Origin: Streptomyces sp. SAT1
GTDB taxonomy: Bacteria > Actinomycetota > Actinomycetes > Streptomycetales > Streptomycetaceae
Length of the DNA stretch: 64,000 nucleotides
Assembly (NCBI RefSeq): GCF_001654495.1
Contig: NZ_CP015849.1
Location: 2,742,501-2,806,500 of the forward strand
Reading direction: 5' to 3'
Below the pieces are notes generated by a model, which was given only the letters and a program-made list of their open reading frames with translations, did no database searches and was not told where the DNA came from. Position 1 is the first letter of the stretch, and every line of letters begins with the position of its first letter. The position numbers and the translations under genes are program-made. This document shows, piece after piece, positions 16,868-25,311 of this stretch.

Positions 16868-17785
16868 TCACACCTTCAGATACTTGCGCAGCGCGAGGAA
16901 ACCGGCGAACGCGGGGATCAGGAAGCTCGCGGCGAGGATGAGCGGCAGCTTGGTGAGGACCGCGTCCCAGCCCACGAAGTTGATCAGCTGGAGCTTCGAG
17001 GACAGCGCCACTCCGTTGTCGATCACGAAGTACTGCACGGCAACCAGGAAGGAGGAGGCCAGCAGTCCGCCGATCAGTCCGGAGACGGCGGCCTCCATGA
17101 TGAACGGCGCCTGGATGTAGAAGCCGGAGGCGCCCACCAGGCGCATGATCCCGGTCTCCCGGCGGCGGCTGAACGCGGAGACCCGCACGGTGTTGACGAT
17201 CAGCAGCGTCGCCACCGTGAGCATCACCGCCATCACGCCCCGGGCCGCCCAGTTCAGATAGCCGAGCAGGGTGAAGAGGTTGTCCAGGATGCTCTTCTGG
17301 TCCTGCACGGTCTGCACGCCGTCACGGCCGTTGAAGGCGCTGGCGATGACCTGGTACTGCTCCGGGTTCTTCAGCTTGATCCGGTACGACTCCTGCATCT
17401 GGTCCGGGGTGATCGAGGAGGCCAGCGGCGAGTTGCCGAACTGCTCCTTGTAGTGCTTGTACGCCTCGTCCTGGGATTCGTACGTGACCTTCTCCACCAC
17501 CGACATCTTCTGGAGGTCGGCGAGGATCGCCTTCTTCTGGTCCTCGGTGACCGCGCCCTTGGCGCACTTCGCGTCGGACTCGGCGTTGTTCTTGTTGCAG
17601 AGGAAGATCGACACGTTGACTTTGTCGTACCAGTAGCCCTTCATCTTCGTCACCTGGTCGCTCAGCAGGAGGGATCCTCCGAACAGGGCCAGGGACAGGG
17701 CCACGGAGACGATGACGGCGAACGTCATCGTCAGGTTGCGGCGGAGACCGACACCGATCTCCGACAGGACGAACTGGGCGCGCAT
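16868..17785 (-). CDS. ftsX: Cell division ABC transporter permease FtsX
   Basis: The 305-aa protein has the FtsX layout: a cytoplasmic N-terminus, TM1 (about 22-42), a large extracellular loop with YWYDKVNVSIFLCNKNN and QMQESYRIKLKNPEQY, and three C-terminal TMs. The RRRETGIMRLVGASGFYIQAPFIMEA coupling region is typical. With FtsE it transmits a signal across the membrane to peptidoglycan hydrolases during septation. It starts 33 bp after the ftsE stop, as an ftsE-ftsX operon. Confidence 0.97.
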   Translation of the reverse strand: MRAQFVLSEIGVGLRRNLTMTFAVIVSVALSLALFGGSLLLSDQVTKMKGYWYDKVNVSIFLCNKNNAESDAKCAKGAVTEDQKKAILADLQKMSVVEKVTYESQDEAYKHYKEQFGNSPLASSITPDQMQESYRIKLKNPEQYQVIASAFNGRDGVQTVQDQKSILDNLFTLLGYLNWAARGVMAVMLTVATLLIVNTVRVSAFSRRRETGIMRLVGASGFYIQAPFIMEAAVSGLIGGLLASSFLVAVQYFVIDNGVALSSKLQLINFVGWDAVLTKLPLILAASFLIPAFAGFLALRKYLKV

Positions 17786-17818
17786 GGCGTCTGGTCAAGC
17801 CTTTCCGTCGTGGACTTC

Positions 17819-18508
17819 TCAGTGCTGGTAGCCGTAGACGCCGCGCGCCTGGTCGCGGACGAGGCGGCCCTTCTCCAGCTCGATGACGCGTTTGCGCATC
17901 TGGTCCACGATGTTCTGGTCGTGGGTCGCCATCACCACGGTGGTGCCCGTCCGGTTGATGCGGTCGAGCAGCTTCATGATGCCTACGGAGGTCTGCGGGT
18001 CGAGGTTGCCGGTGGGCTCGTCGGCGATCAGCAGCTTGGGCCGGTTGACGAACGCCCGCGCGATGGCGACGCGCTGCTGCTCACCACCGGACAACTCGCC
18101 CGGTCTGCGGTCCTCCTTGCCGCCGAGTCCGACGAGGTCCAGCACCTGCGGCACGGACTTGCGGATCTCGCCCTTCGACTTTCCGATGACCTCCTGCGCG
18201 AAGGCCACGTTCTCCGCGACCGTCTTGTTCGGCAGCAGGCGGAAGTCCTGGAAGACGGTGCCCAGCTGGCGGCGCATCTGCGGCACCTTCCAGTTGGACA
18301 GCCGCGCGAGGTCCTTGCCCAGGACGTGCACCTGGCCGTGGCTGCACCGCTCCTCGCGGAGGATCAGCCGCAGGAAGGTGGACTTTCCGGAGCCGGAGGA
18401 CCCCACGAGGAACACGAACTCGCCCTTCTCGACCTCCAGGGAGACATCCCTGAGGGCGGGGCGGGTCTGCTTGGGGTAGACCTTGGAGACACTGTCGAAT
18501 CGGATCAC
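17819..18508 (-). CDS. ftsE: Cell division ATP-binding protein FtsE
   Basis: The 229-aa ABC ATPase has Walker [10 protein letters not shown] (about 36-44), Q-loop TVFQDFRLL, signature [14 protein letters not shown] and Walker [14 protein letters not shown]. The start is GTG at 18508 ([14 protein letters not shown]) with no clear Shine-Dalgarno, suggesting weak or near-leaderless initiation. It pairs with FtsX immediately downstream. Confidence 0.97.
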   Translation of the reverse strand: MIRFDSVSKVYPKQTRPALRDVSLEVEKGEFVFLVGSSGSGKSTFLRLILREERCSHGQVHVLGKDLARLSNWKVPQMRRQLGTVFQDFRLLPNKTVAENVAFAQEVIGKSKGEIRKSVPQVLDLVGLGGKEDRRPGELSGGEQQRVAIARAFVNRPKLLIADEPTGNLDPQTSVGIMKLLDRINRTGTTVVMATHDQNIVDQMRKRVIELEKGRLVRDQARGVYGYQH

Positions 18509-18737
18509 GGATGCACCACGGGTCGCCGGGGGTAGATGAGCGTGACCATACGCGAGTCGGGTGTGGGTGCGCAGTCACCGGTCGGGGTTGGGGACAGTTG
18601 TGCGTTTTGTCGTGCCCGCGGCCCGGATCCGGGAGGACCCCGCGCTGAAATCCGGGGAACCTGGCATGGTGGAGAGGGGAACGTTCGCGTGCCCGCGGGC
18701 GTTGTTCGGATGTAACCGGTGCAAGGAGGGCGAGCGC

Positions 18738-18932
18738 ATGACGTACGACCGGCTGGTGTGCGCGAACTGCGCGGCGCCCGTGAGCGAGGGCCGCTGCCCG
18801 GTGTGCCGCGCGAACCGCGAGCGGCTCCAGCAGGAGAACAACTTCCTCGCGGGGCTGAACCCGATGGCGCTGATCGCGCTGCTGGCGGTGCTGATCGCCG
18901 GGGTGGCACTGCTGGCGCAGCGGACCGCCTAG
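18738..18932 (+). CDS. Small zinc-ribbon, single-TM membrane protein
   Basis: The 64-aa protein starts from ATG 18738 behind a strong GGAGG. A CANCAAPVSEGRCPVCRAN zinc ribbon (two CxxC) occupies residues 8-26, then a short charged helix RERLQQEN, then a TM segment ALIALLAVLIAGVALLA. It is divergent from ftsE. No function is known to me; a membrane-tethered zinc ribbon could be a small regulator or scaffold. Confidence 0.8.
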   Translation: MTYDRLVCANCAAPVSEGRCPVCRANRERLQQENNFLAGLNPMALIALLAVLIAGVALLAQRTA

Positions 18933-18985
18933 CGTACGGAGCCGCGGCCGGCGGGGCACCGCGGGAGCGGATGGACAGGACAGGG

Positions 18986-19022
18986 CTGAGGGGCCCGGAG
19001 CGGTGCGCTCCGGGCCCCTCAG
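18986..19022. terminator. Bidirectional terminator between convergent genes
   Basis: A 17-bp perfect stem, CTGAGGGGCCCGGAGCG paired with its complement around a GTG loop, lies between the zinc-ribbon gene (+) and the cell-wall repeat protein gene (-). It can serve both. Confidence 0.85.
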
Positions 19023-19059
19023 CATGTGTCGCTCACGCCCCGTGAGGTCGTGGGCACAC

Positions 19060-19974
19060 TCAGGCGGTGGCGCCGCCGCGGCCCGCCATCATGCGCGGCA
19101 GGATCCGGAAGCCGATACCGCCGGCGATCATCGTCGCGGCACCGATCAGCAGGAACGCGGTCTGGCCGGCACCGGTCTCCGCCAGCTGCTTGCCGCTGCC
19201 CTGGGGCGCGGTGTTCGCCGGGGTGCCGGCCGGCGTGTCCGTGCCGGTGTCGGTCAGGGCCGAGGAGCCCTGCTCCTGCGGGGCGGCGCCGCCGTTGCCG
19301 CCGCTGCTGCCGTCGGGGGTGGTGCCGCCGGTGGTGTCACCGCCGCCGTTCCCGCCGTTGCCGCCGCTGTTCCCGCCGTTGCCGTTCCCGCCGTTGTTGC
19401 CGGAACCGCCGCCGTTGCCGCCGTTGCCGCCCCCGTTGTCGCCGGAGCCGCCGTTGCCGTTGCCGCCGTTGTCGCCGCCCTGGGACGTACCCGTGGAGGT
19501 GCCCTCGGAGCTGCCGGTGGACGTGCCCTCGGAGGTGCCGGTGGAGGTGCCCTCCGACGTACCCGTGGACGTGCCCTCCGAGGTGCCGGTGGACGTGCCC
19601 TCCGAGGTGCCGGTGGACGTGCCTTCCGACGTACCCGTGGACGTACCGGTGGACGTGCCCTCGGACGTACCCGTGGACGTACCCTCCGAGGTGCCCTCCG
19701 ACGACCCGGTGGAGGTGCCCTCCGAGCCCGTGGAGGTGCCCTCCGACTGGCCCTCGGTCACACCCAGCGAGGTGCCCTCGTTGGTGCCGCCCTGGTCGGT
19801 GCCCTCACTGGTGCCTTCGTCGTCACCGCCGGCGGCGACGCCGAGGCTGACCGGGCCGACCTGCACGTTCGCGTCCAGCGCGGAAGCCGCGCCCGCGGCG
19901 GTCAGCGAGGCACCCGCGGCGATCACCGCGCCGGCGGCTATGCGCGCGACCCGGACCCGCGTCTTCTTCGTCAT
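19060..19974 (-). CDS. Sortase-anchored (LAETG) surface protein with EGTSTGTS repeats
   Basis: The 304-aa protein has a Sec signal peptide (residues 1-33, ending ASA-LDA). A repeat region at about 50-165 is built from the octad EGTSTGTS and shorter variants. A Gly/Asn-rich stretch at about 168-225 follows, then LAETG at 264-268, a TM segment and an RMMAGRGG tail. The LAETG-TM-basic order is a sortase E-type signal common in Streptomyces. The repeats are likely extended, flexible and possibly glycosylated stalk sequence. No adhesive or enzymatic domain is visible. GGGGGT precedes the ATG. Confidence 0.85.
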   Translation of the reverse strand: MTKKTRVRVARIAAGAVIAAGASLTAAGAASALDANVQVGPVSLGVAAGGDDEGTSEGTDQGGTNEGTSLGVTEGQSEGTSTGSEGTSTGSSEGTSEGTSTGTSEGTSTGTSTGTSEGTSTGTSEGTSTGTSEGTSTGTSEGTSTGTSEGTSTGSSEGTSTGTSQGGDNGGNGNGGSGDNGGGNGGNGGGSGNNGGNGNGGNSGGNGGNGGGDTTGGTTPDGSSGGNGGAAPQEQGSSALTDTGTDTPAGTPANTAPQGSGKQLAETGAGQTAFLLIGAATMIAGGIGFRILPRMMAGRGGATA

Positions 19975-20217
19975 ATGTTCGCTACCCCCAGTAGCCGATC
20001 GTCAATGAGGCCGCGCCGGGGGCAGTGATCGACGGAGGTACTGAAAGATGAAGCCCCCCGGTTCACATGCGCCCCGTACCTACGCATGCCGCGCCTCACC
20101 CTTCCCATATTTCAAAGCAACGTCAAGGCCGTTGCGACCGCGATGTCCGGGTAAGCGTTCTTTGCCGGAGGAAGAGCGATGTGAGTGTGACGCAAAACCC
20201 AGACATCGGGCACAGAA

Positions 20218-20252
20218 AAGGCAACTGCCGCCACGAGGGCAGCAGTTGCCTT
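20218..20252 (-). terminator. prfB terminator
   Basis: AAGGCAACTGC pairs with GCAGTTGCCTT (11 bp). On the minus strand it is followed by TTTTCTG, 20 bp past the prfB stop. Confidence 0.8.
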
Positions 20253-20272
20253 GTCGACAAAGCGTCCGATCT

Positions 20273-21388
20273 CTACTTGCTCTGCTGTTCCTGCTGCTTG
20301 CGCCAGCGAATCCCGGCCTCCAGGAACCCGTCGATCTCGCCGTTGAACACGGCCTCCGGGTTGCCGACCTCGAACTCGGTGCGCAGGTCCTTGACCATCT
20401 GGTACGGGTGCAGGACGTACGAACGCATCTGGTTGCCCCAGGAGTTGCCGCCGTCGCCCTTGAGCGCGTCCATCTTGGCCTGCTCCTCCTGGCGGCGCCG
20501 CTCCAGCAGCTTGGCCTGGAGGACGTTCATCGCCGTGGCCTTGTTCTGGATCTGCGAGCGCTCGTTCTGGCAGGAGACCACGATGCCGGTGGGCAGGTGG
20601 GTGAGGCGGACGGCGGAGTCGGTGGTGTTCACGCCCTGGCCGCCGGGGCCGGAGGAGCGGTAGACGTCCACGCGCAGCTCGGACTCGTCGATCTCGACGT
20701 GATCGGTCTGCTCCACCACGGGGAGGATCTCGACGCCCGCGAAGGAGGTCTGCCGACGGCCCTGGTTGTCGTAGGGCGAGATGCGCACCAGGCGGTGCGT
20801 GCCCTGCTCCACCGAGAGGGTGCCGTAGGCGTAGGGCACCTGCACGGCGAAGGTGGTCGACTTGATGCCGGCCTCTTCGGCGTACGACGTCTCGTAGATC
20901 TCGGTCTTGTAGCCGTGCTGCTCGGCCCAGCGCAGGTACATGCGCTGAAGCTTCTCGGCGAAGTCGGCGGCGTCCACTCCACCGGCCTCGGCCCGGATGT
21001 TGACCAGGGCCTCACGGGCGTCGTACTCGCCGGACAGGAGGGTGCGGACCTCCATCTCGTCCAGCGCCTTGCGCACGGAGGCCAGCTCGGACTCGGCCTC
21101 GGCGCGGGTGTCCGGGTCGTCCTCCTCCTCGGCCATCTCGAACAGCACAGCGAGATCGTCGATCCGTCCGCGCAGCCCCTCCGCCTTCCTGACCTCGGCC
21201 TGGAGGTGGGAGAGCTTGCTGGTGATCTTCTGCGCCTCGTCCGGGTTGTCCCACAGGGAGGGCGCTGCCGCCTGCTCCTCGAGCACGGCGATGTCTGCCC
21301 TCATCCTGTCGAGGTCCAGAACGGCCTCGATCGACTCCATGGTCGAGGAGAGGGACTTGAGCTCTTCGGATACGTCGACGACTGCCAC
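20273..21388 (-). CDS. prfB: Peptide chain release factor 2
   Basis: The 371-aa protein terminates translation at UGA/UAA. The catalytic GGQ motif is at residues 249-251 ([12 protein letters not shown]), and the codon-recognition tripeptide at 204-206 reads SPY ([16 protein letters not shown]), where the classic RF2 motif is SPF. The frame is continuous, with no programmed +1 frameshift site. Length and the N-terminal coiled domain are normal for RF2. Confidence 0.96.
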   Translation of the reverse strand: MAVVDVSEELKSLSSTMESIEAVLDLDRMRADIAVLEEQAAAPSLWDNPDEAQKITSKLSHLQAEVRKAEGLRGRIDDLAVLFEMAEEEDDPDTRAEAESELASVRKALDEMEVRTLLSGEYDAREALVNIRAEAGGVDAADFAEKLQRMYLRWAEQHGYKTEIYETSYAEEAGIKSTTFAVQVPYAYGTLSVEQGTHRLVRISPYDNQGRRQTSFAGVEILPVVEQTDHVEIDESELRVDVYRSSGPGGQGVNTTDSAVRLTHLPTGIVVSCQNERSQIQNKATAMNVLQAKLLERRRQEEQAKMDALKGDGGNSWGNQMRSYVLHPYQMVKDLRTEFEVGNPEAVFNGEIDGFLEAGIRWRKQQEQQSK

Positions 21389-21443
21389 GCCTCCAGCGTA
21401 ACGGCTCCGCCGGGCGGCCAGCGCCGGGCCGGGGCGGGGGTGC

Positions 21444-21636
21444 CCGCGGGGTCGGGGCGCGGAGGGGAGGGCGGCGGGGCCGCGGGGCCGGGGCGCGGCG
21501 GGCGGCGGGAACCCACGGGGCCGGACGCGGAAGGCGACGGGGCCGCGAGGCCAGGGCGCGGAAGGCGCCGGACCCGCGAGGCCAGGGCGCGGCGGGCGCC
21601 GGGAACCCGCGGGGTCAGGGCGCGGCGGGCGCCGAG
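21444..21636. repeat. Irregular 30-36-bp GC-rich tandem repeats (about six units)
   Basis: Units begin near 21444, 21480, 21513, 21543, 21574 and 21607. Each opens with CCGCG(G/A)GG(C/T)C(A/G)GG and carries GGCGCGG. The array fills most of the 226-bp gap between prfB and pkaB and runs into the last codons of pkaB, whose stop lies in the final unit. Confidence 0.75.
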
Positions 21637-22859
21637 TGTTCCGTGTCCCGGGCCGGGCCGTCCGCGTCGTCGCCCGAGGACGCCCACCAGGCGCCCGCGC
21701 CCACGGCGCCCACCAGCACGAGACCGGCCACGCTCAGCGTGATCCGGCGGCGCCGGGCGGCCGTGCGGTGGCGGGCCGAGCCGGGGCGGGGCGCGCCCGG
21801 CGCCCGGGGCGCGCGGGCGGTGCCGCGGGCGCCGCCGGCCAGCTCGTCCGGCGCGGGCACGCGCATCGAGGTGTGGGTGTCGCGGTTGGAGTCCGGCTGC
21901 GCGCCGGGCACCAGCGGGACCGCGCCCCGGCGGCGGGCCCGGTCCCCGGCCGGTGCCGCCGTCTCCTCGGGCGCCTCGTCCGCACCGTCCCCGGCGGCGT
22001 CGGCGTCCGGTTCGTCCACCTCAAGGGGCGGCATGCCCGCGAGCAGCGGCAGCAGCTCGCGCAGCCGGGCCGCCAGCTCGGAGGCGCGCAGCCGGGAGGC
22101 GGGCCCCTTCGCCAGGCACTGCACGATCAGCTGCCACAGCTCGTCGGGGATGCCGGGCAGCGGGACCACGGTCTCGGTGACATGGCGGCGCAGCACCGCG
22201 CCGGGGTGGCCGCCGCCGAACGGGGTGAAGCCGGCCAGCAGCTCGTAGAGGACCGTGGCCAGGGCGTAGATGTCCACCGCCGCGCGCGGGGGCAGCCCCT
22301 CCACGATCTCCGGGGCGAGGTAGTCCGGCGTGCCGATGATCTTGGTGGCGCGGGTGCGCTTGGGCGAGTCGATGAGCTTGGCCACACCGAAGTCCGTCAG
22401 CAGCGCCGGGTGGGCACCGCCGGGACCGAGCGGGCCCTGCATGTCCAGCAGGACGTTCTCCGGCTTGACGTCCCGGTGCACGACCCCGGCGGCGTGCGCG
22501 GCGGCCAGCCCGTCGGCGACGTCGGCCACGATCGCCACCGCCGCCTCGGGCGCCAGCCGCCGCTCGCGCTCCAGCCGGGTGCGCAGGTCGGTGCCGCGGA
22601 CCAGGTCCATCACGAGGGCCAGGTCGTTGCCGTCGACCACCAGGTCGCGCACACAGACCACGTTCGGGTGTTCGAGGCCCAGCAGGGCCGTGCGCTCCTG
22701 CACGAAGCGGCCCACCAGCTCCTGGTCGGACGCGAGGTCCTCGCGCAGGAGCTTCACGGCGACGGGCCCGTCCGGTCCCTCGCCCAGCCACACCGTCCCG
22801 GCGCTGCCCCGCCCCAGGATCTGGTGCGCGGTGTACCGGCTGCCGATCTTCCGTGCCAA
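21615..22859 (-). CDS. pkaB: Membrane Ser/Thr protein kinase PkaB
   Basis: The 414-aa Hanks-type kinase has the glycine loop [12 protein letters not shown], catalytic Lys in [24 protein letters not shown] and the activation-loop end [11 protein letters not shown] within residues 1-270. A disordered acidic/Pro-rich linker follows, then a TM segment [19 protein letters not shown] (about 373-391) and a short outer tail with no PASTA domains. Paired kinases directly next to prfB match S. coelicolor pkaB/pkaA in order and size (from memory). The gene starts 135 bp beyond the pkaA stop on the same strand. Confidence 0.88.
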   Translation of the reverse strand: MARKIGSRYTAHQILGRGSAGTVWLGEGPDGPVAVKLLREDLASDQELVGRFVQERTALLGLEHPNVVCVRDLVVDGNDLALVMDLVRGTDLRTRLERERRLAPEAAVAIVADVADGLAAAHAAGVVHRDVKPENVLLDMQGPLGPGGAHPALLTDFGVAKLIDSPKRTRATKIIGTPDYLAPEIVEGLPPRAAVDIYALATVLYELLAGFTPFGGGHPGAVLRRHVTETVVPLPGIPDELWQLIVQCLAKGPASRLRASELAARLRELLPLLAGMPPLEVDEPDADAAGDGADEAPEETAAPAGDRARRRGAVPLVPGAQPDSNRDTHTSMRVPAPDELAGGARGTARAPRAPGAPRPGSARHRTAARRRRITLSVAGLVLVGAVGAGAWWASSGDDADGPARDTEHSAPAAP

Positions 22860-22994
22860 GACTGCTCCTACAGACGCGTGTTGCCGACAAAACTACGCGT
22901 CCGGCGGGGCGACCTTCACCGCGGCGGCCGAAATCACCCGCCGGGTGTCGACAAATCCATGAACCCGCGTCGACGGCGGCCGCCATGCACCGGT

Positions 22995-24791
22995 TCAACC
23001 GCGGCCGAGGTCCTTGACCCAGCCGGCCGCCCGGCCGAACCAGTCGCCCAGCTGCTCCCAGTAGCCCCTGCCGGTCCCGATCCAGCTCTGGAGGGGGCTC
23101 AGCTCCCACACCAGCCAGCCCGCGACGAACAGGATGACGACCGTGAACAGGCAGCCCTTCAGGCAGCCGAGCCCGGGGATCTTCATCGGGTTCGCGCCGC
23201 GCCGGCGCGGCTCCCTCGGCTCGCGCGCGGGCCGCTGCGGCTCGGGGGCGGGCGGCGGCGCGTACCGCTGGGGCTCGCGGGGCGGCTGCTGCGGGGCCGG
23301 GGCGTACTGCTGCGGCTGCGGGGTCGCGTACCGGGGCTGCTGCCCCTGCGGATATCCCTGGCCGGGCTGCTGCGGATAGCCGTAGCCGGGCTGCTGCGAC
23401 TGCGGCGGGCCCTGGGGGCGCCGCTGCGGCGGCTGCTGCTGCGGCCGGGCGACCTGCCGCTGGGGGCGGCGGCGCAGCGGGTCCTCGGCCGGGTCGAGGT
23501 ACTGGACCTGCGTCTGGTCGTTGCGGTCGCGGGCCGCGCGCAGCTGAGACTGCCAGGGGTGCGGCTCCTCCGGCTGTTGTCCCTGTTGTCCCTGTTGGTC
23601 GTGCTGCCCCTGTTGGCCGTGCTGTCCCTGCTGGCTCTGCTGACCCGGCGGCACGGGCGGCATCACGCGGGTGGGGCCCGCCGCGCCCTGCGGCAGCACC
23701 GTGGTCGGGTCGGCCGCTCCGGGCACGCCGTCCGGGCCCTGCGGGCCGCCGGTGTGCGGCAGGACGCTGGTCGCGCCGTTCGGGTCGTACGCCGGCGGCG
23801 CGCCCGCCGCGCCCTGCGGCAGCACCGTCGTGGGATCGGCGGCGCCGGGCACACCGTCCGGCGCGGGCACGGTGGCGGGCGCGGGATCGGGGGCGAGGAG
23901 CGCGCCGACGCCGTCGGCGGCGGCGATCTGCGCGGCGTTCGCGTGCACGCCGACGCCCTCGGCGACCACGCGCAGGGCGCGCGCCAGGCTCTCCGCGCTC
24001 GGCCGCTCGTCCGGGTTCTTGCGCAGGCAGCGCTCGATGACCGTCCACAGCGGGTCGGGCACGGTGGAGGGGCGGCGCGGCTCGGCGCTCAGGTGCTGGT
24101 GCAGGACCTCCAGGGCGGAGCCGCCGGAGAACGGCGGGCGCCCGGTGATCAGCTCGTACAGCAGGATGCCGGCGCCGTAGATGTCCACGGCGGAGGTCTG
24201 CGGGCGGCCCTCGGCGGACTCGGGCGCGACGTACGCGGGCGTGCCGACGAACTCGTGGGTGCGGGTCAGTCCGGGCGAGTCGGCCAGCCGGGCGATGCCG
24301 AAGTCGGTCAGCATCGGGTACATCCGGCCGTCGTCCTGCTTGAGCAGCACGTTGGCCGGTTTCAGGTCCCGGTGGACCACGCCGTCGGCGTGGCTCGCGG
24401 CGAGCGCGTCGGCGATCTGGGCAGTGAGCAGCGCGGCGGCGACTGGGGTGAGCGGGCCGTTCTCGCGCAGGTAGCGGTGCAGGTCCGGGCCGTCGACGAG
24501 GTCCATGACGAGCGCCAGCAGATCGCCCTCGACGACCAGATCGCGCACCCGCACGATGTTCGGGTGGGTGAGCCGGAGCAGCACCGAGCGCTCTCTGAGG
24601 AAGCGCATCACGATGTCGGCGTCGCTGGCCAGCTCCTCCTTGAGGACCTTGATCGCGACGGTCTCGCCGGGCTGGCCGGGCACGGCCGCCTCGGCTCCGG
24701 CCCTCTGGTGCTGGCGGGCTCGCCAGACGGTCCCGGTGGCGCCGCGTCCGAGCGGTTCCTCCAGGAGGTACTTGCTGCCTACCGGCCGCAC
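22995..24791 (-). CDS. pkaA: Membrane Ser/Thr protein kinase PkaA
   Basis: The 598-aa kinase starts from GTG 24791 behind AGGGAG. The kinase domain is at residues about 1-270: LGRGATGTVW, VAIKVL, HRDLKPANVLL, DFGIARL, FVGTPAYVAPE. The long linker carries four copies of T-[TSR]-V-[LM]-P (near 320, 341, 362 and 374), two within a duplicated PDGVPGAADPTTVLPQGAAG block. Gln/Gly/His and Gln/Pro tracts follow, a basic patch PREPRRRG, and a TM segment (GCLFTVVILFVAGWLVWEL, about 545-563) with a 34-residue outer tail. The Thr motifs are candidate autophosphorylation or FHA-docking sites (inference). It is divergent from the FHA-FtsK-like gene. Confidence 0.88.
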   Translation of the reverse strand: MRPVGSKYLLEEPLGRGATGTVWRARQHQRAGAEAAVPGQPGETVAIKVLKEELASDADIVMRFLRERSVLLRLTHPNIVRVRDLVVEGDLLALVMDLVDGPDLHRYLRENGPLTPVAAALLTAQIADALAASHADGVVHRDLKPANVLLKQDDGRMYPMLTDFGIARLADSPGLTRTHEFVGTPAYVAPESAEGRPQTSAVDIYGAGILLYELITGRPPFSGGSALEVLHQHLSAEPRRPSTVPDPLWTVIERCLRKNPDERPSAESLARALRVVAEGVGVHANAAQIAAADGVGALLAPDPAPATVPAPDGVPGAADPTTVLPQGAAGAPPAYDPNGATSVLPHTGGPQGPDGVPGAADPTTVLPQGAAGPTRVMPPVPPGQQSQQGQHGQQGQHDQQGQQGQQPEEPHPWQSQLRAARDRNDQTQVQYLDPAEDPLRRRPQRQVARPQQQPPQRRPQGPPQSQQPGYGYPQQPGQGYPQGQQPRYATPQPQQYAPAPQQPPREPQRYAPPPAPEPQRPAREPREPRRRGANPMKIPGLGCLKGCLFTVVILFVAGWLVWELSPLQSWIGTGRGYWEQLGDWFGRAAGWVKDLGRG

Positions 24792-25311
24792 GTCATGCGC
24801 TCCCTGTCGCTTGCCTACGTTCCGACACACTGTAGTGCCGTCCTGCCCGGCACCGGCCTGTCGGAGATCCGGTGCCCGGCTCCGCCGCGGTGCCGGGCGG
24901 CGACACCGTCGGTGACCTGTCCGATGCCGCTGCCGCCGTCCGGTCCCACCGTCCGACGCCGCTGTCCGACGCCGCTGTCCGACGCCGTCGTCCGCTGTCG
25001 TCGTCCGCTGTCGTCGTTCGAAGGCAAGACGTCCGATCGGGGCCCTCAGGTTGCCGGAAAGCGGACGTGACCGATCTCAAACGGTCGGCCACGGGGCATC
25101 GGCCAGGCACTTTTGGGGGCAGAGCCGACCATTCAAGATCACTTCGCGGTGGGCGGCGGGCGCGGTGTCAGTGGCAGGTGCGAGGATGCCCCCAGTACTG
25201 GCCGACGTGCCCGTGCGGCGGTGGGGGGAATGTCCGCGGTTGGGGGGCCGCGGAGCGGCATCGTCCCTCCCCCGTTCGCGGGCGCCCGCGCAGAAGGGAC
25301 CGCTGACGGCG
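24792..25311. other. Divergent promoter region pkaA / FHA gene, with 13-bp tandem repeats
   Basis: No gene is supported in these 520 bp. It contains five head-to-tail 13-bp units and must hold the promoters of both pkaA and the FHA-FtsK-like gene. The plus-strand frame stays open upstream of the FHA gene but the sequence there is not protein-like. Confidence 0.6.
24951..25015. repeat. 13-bp tandem repeat, five units
   Basis: GTCCGACGCCGCT at 24951 and 24964, GTCCGACGCCGTC at 24977, then GTCCGCTGTCGTC at 24990 and 25003. The change of unit within the array suggests slippage after divergence. Confidence 0.85.

Noticed and set aside
19500..19790. Regular repeats resembling a CRISPR array
   Set aside because: The repeats are in frame, encode EGTSTGTS octads and have no unique spacers; no cas genes are present.
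24951..25015. 13-bp repeats as iterons of an origin
   Set aside because: No replication initiator or AT-rich region is nearby; it lies in a divergent promoter of kinase/FHA genes.
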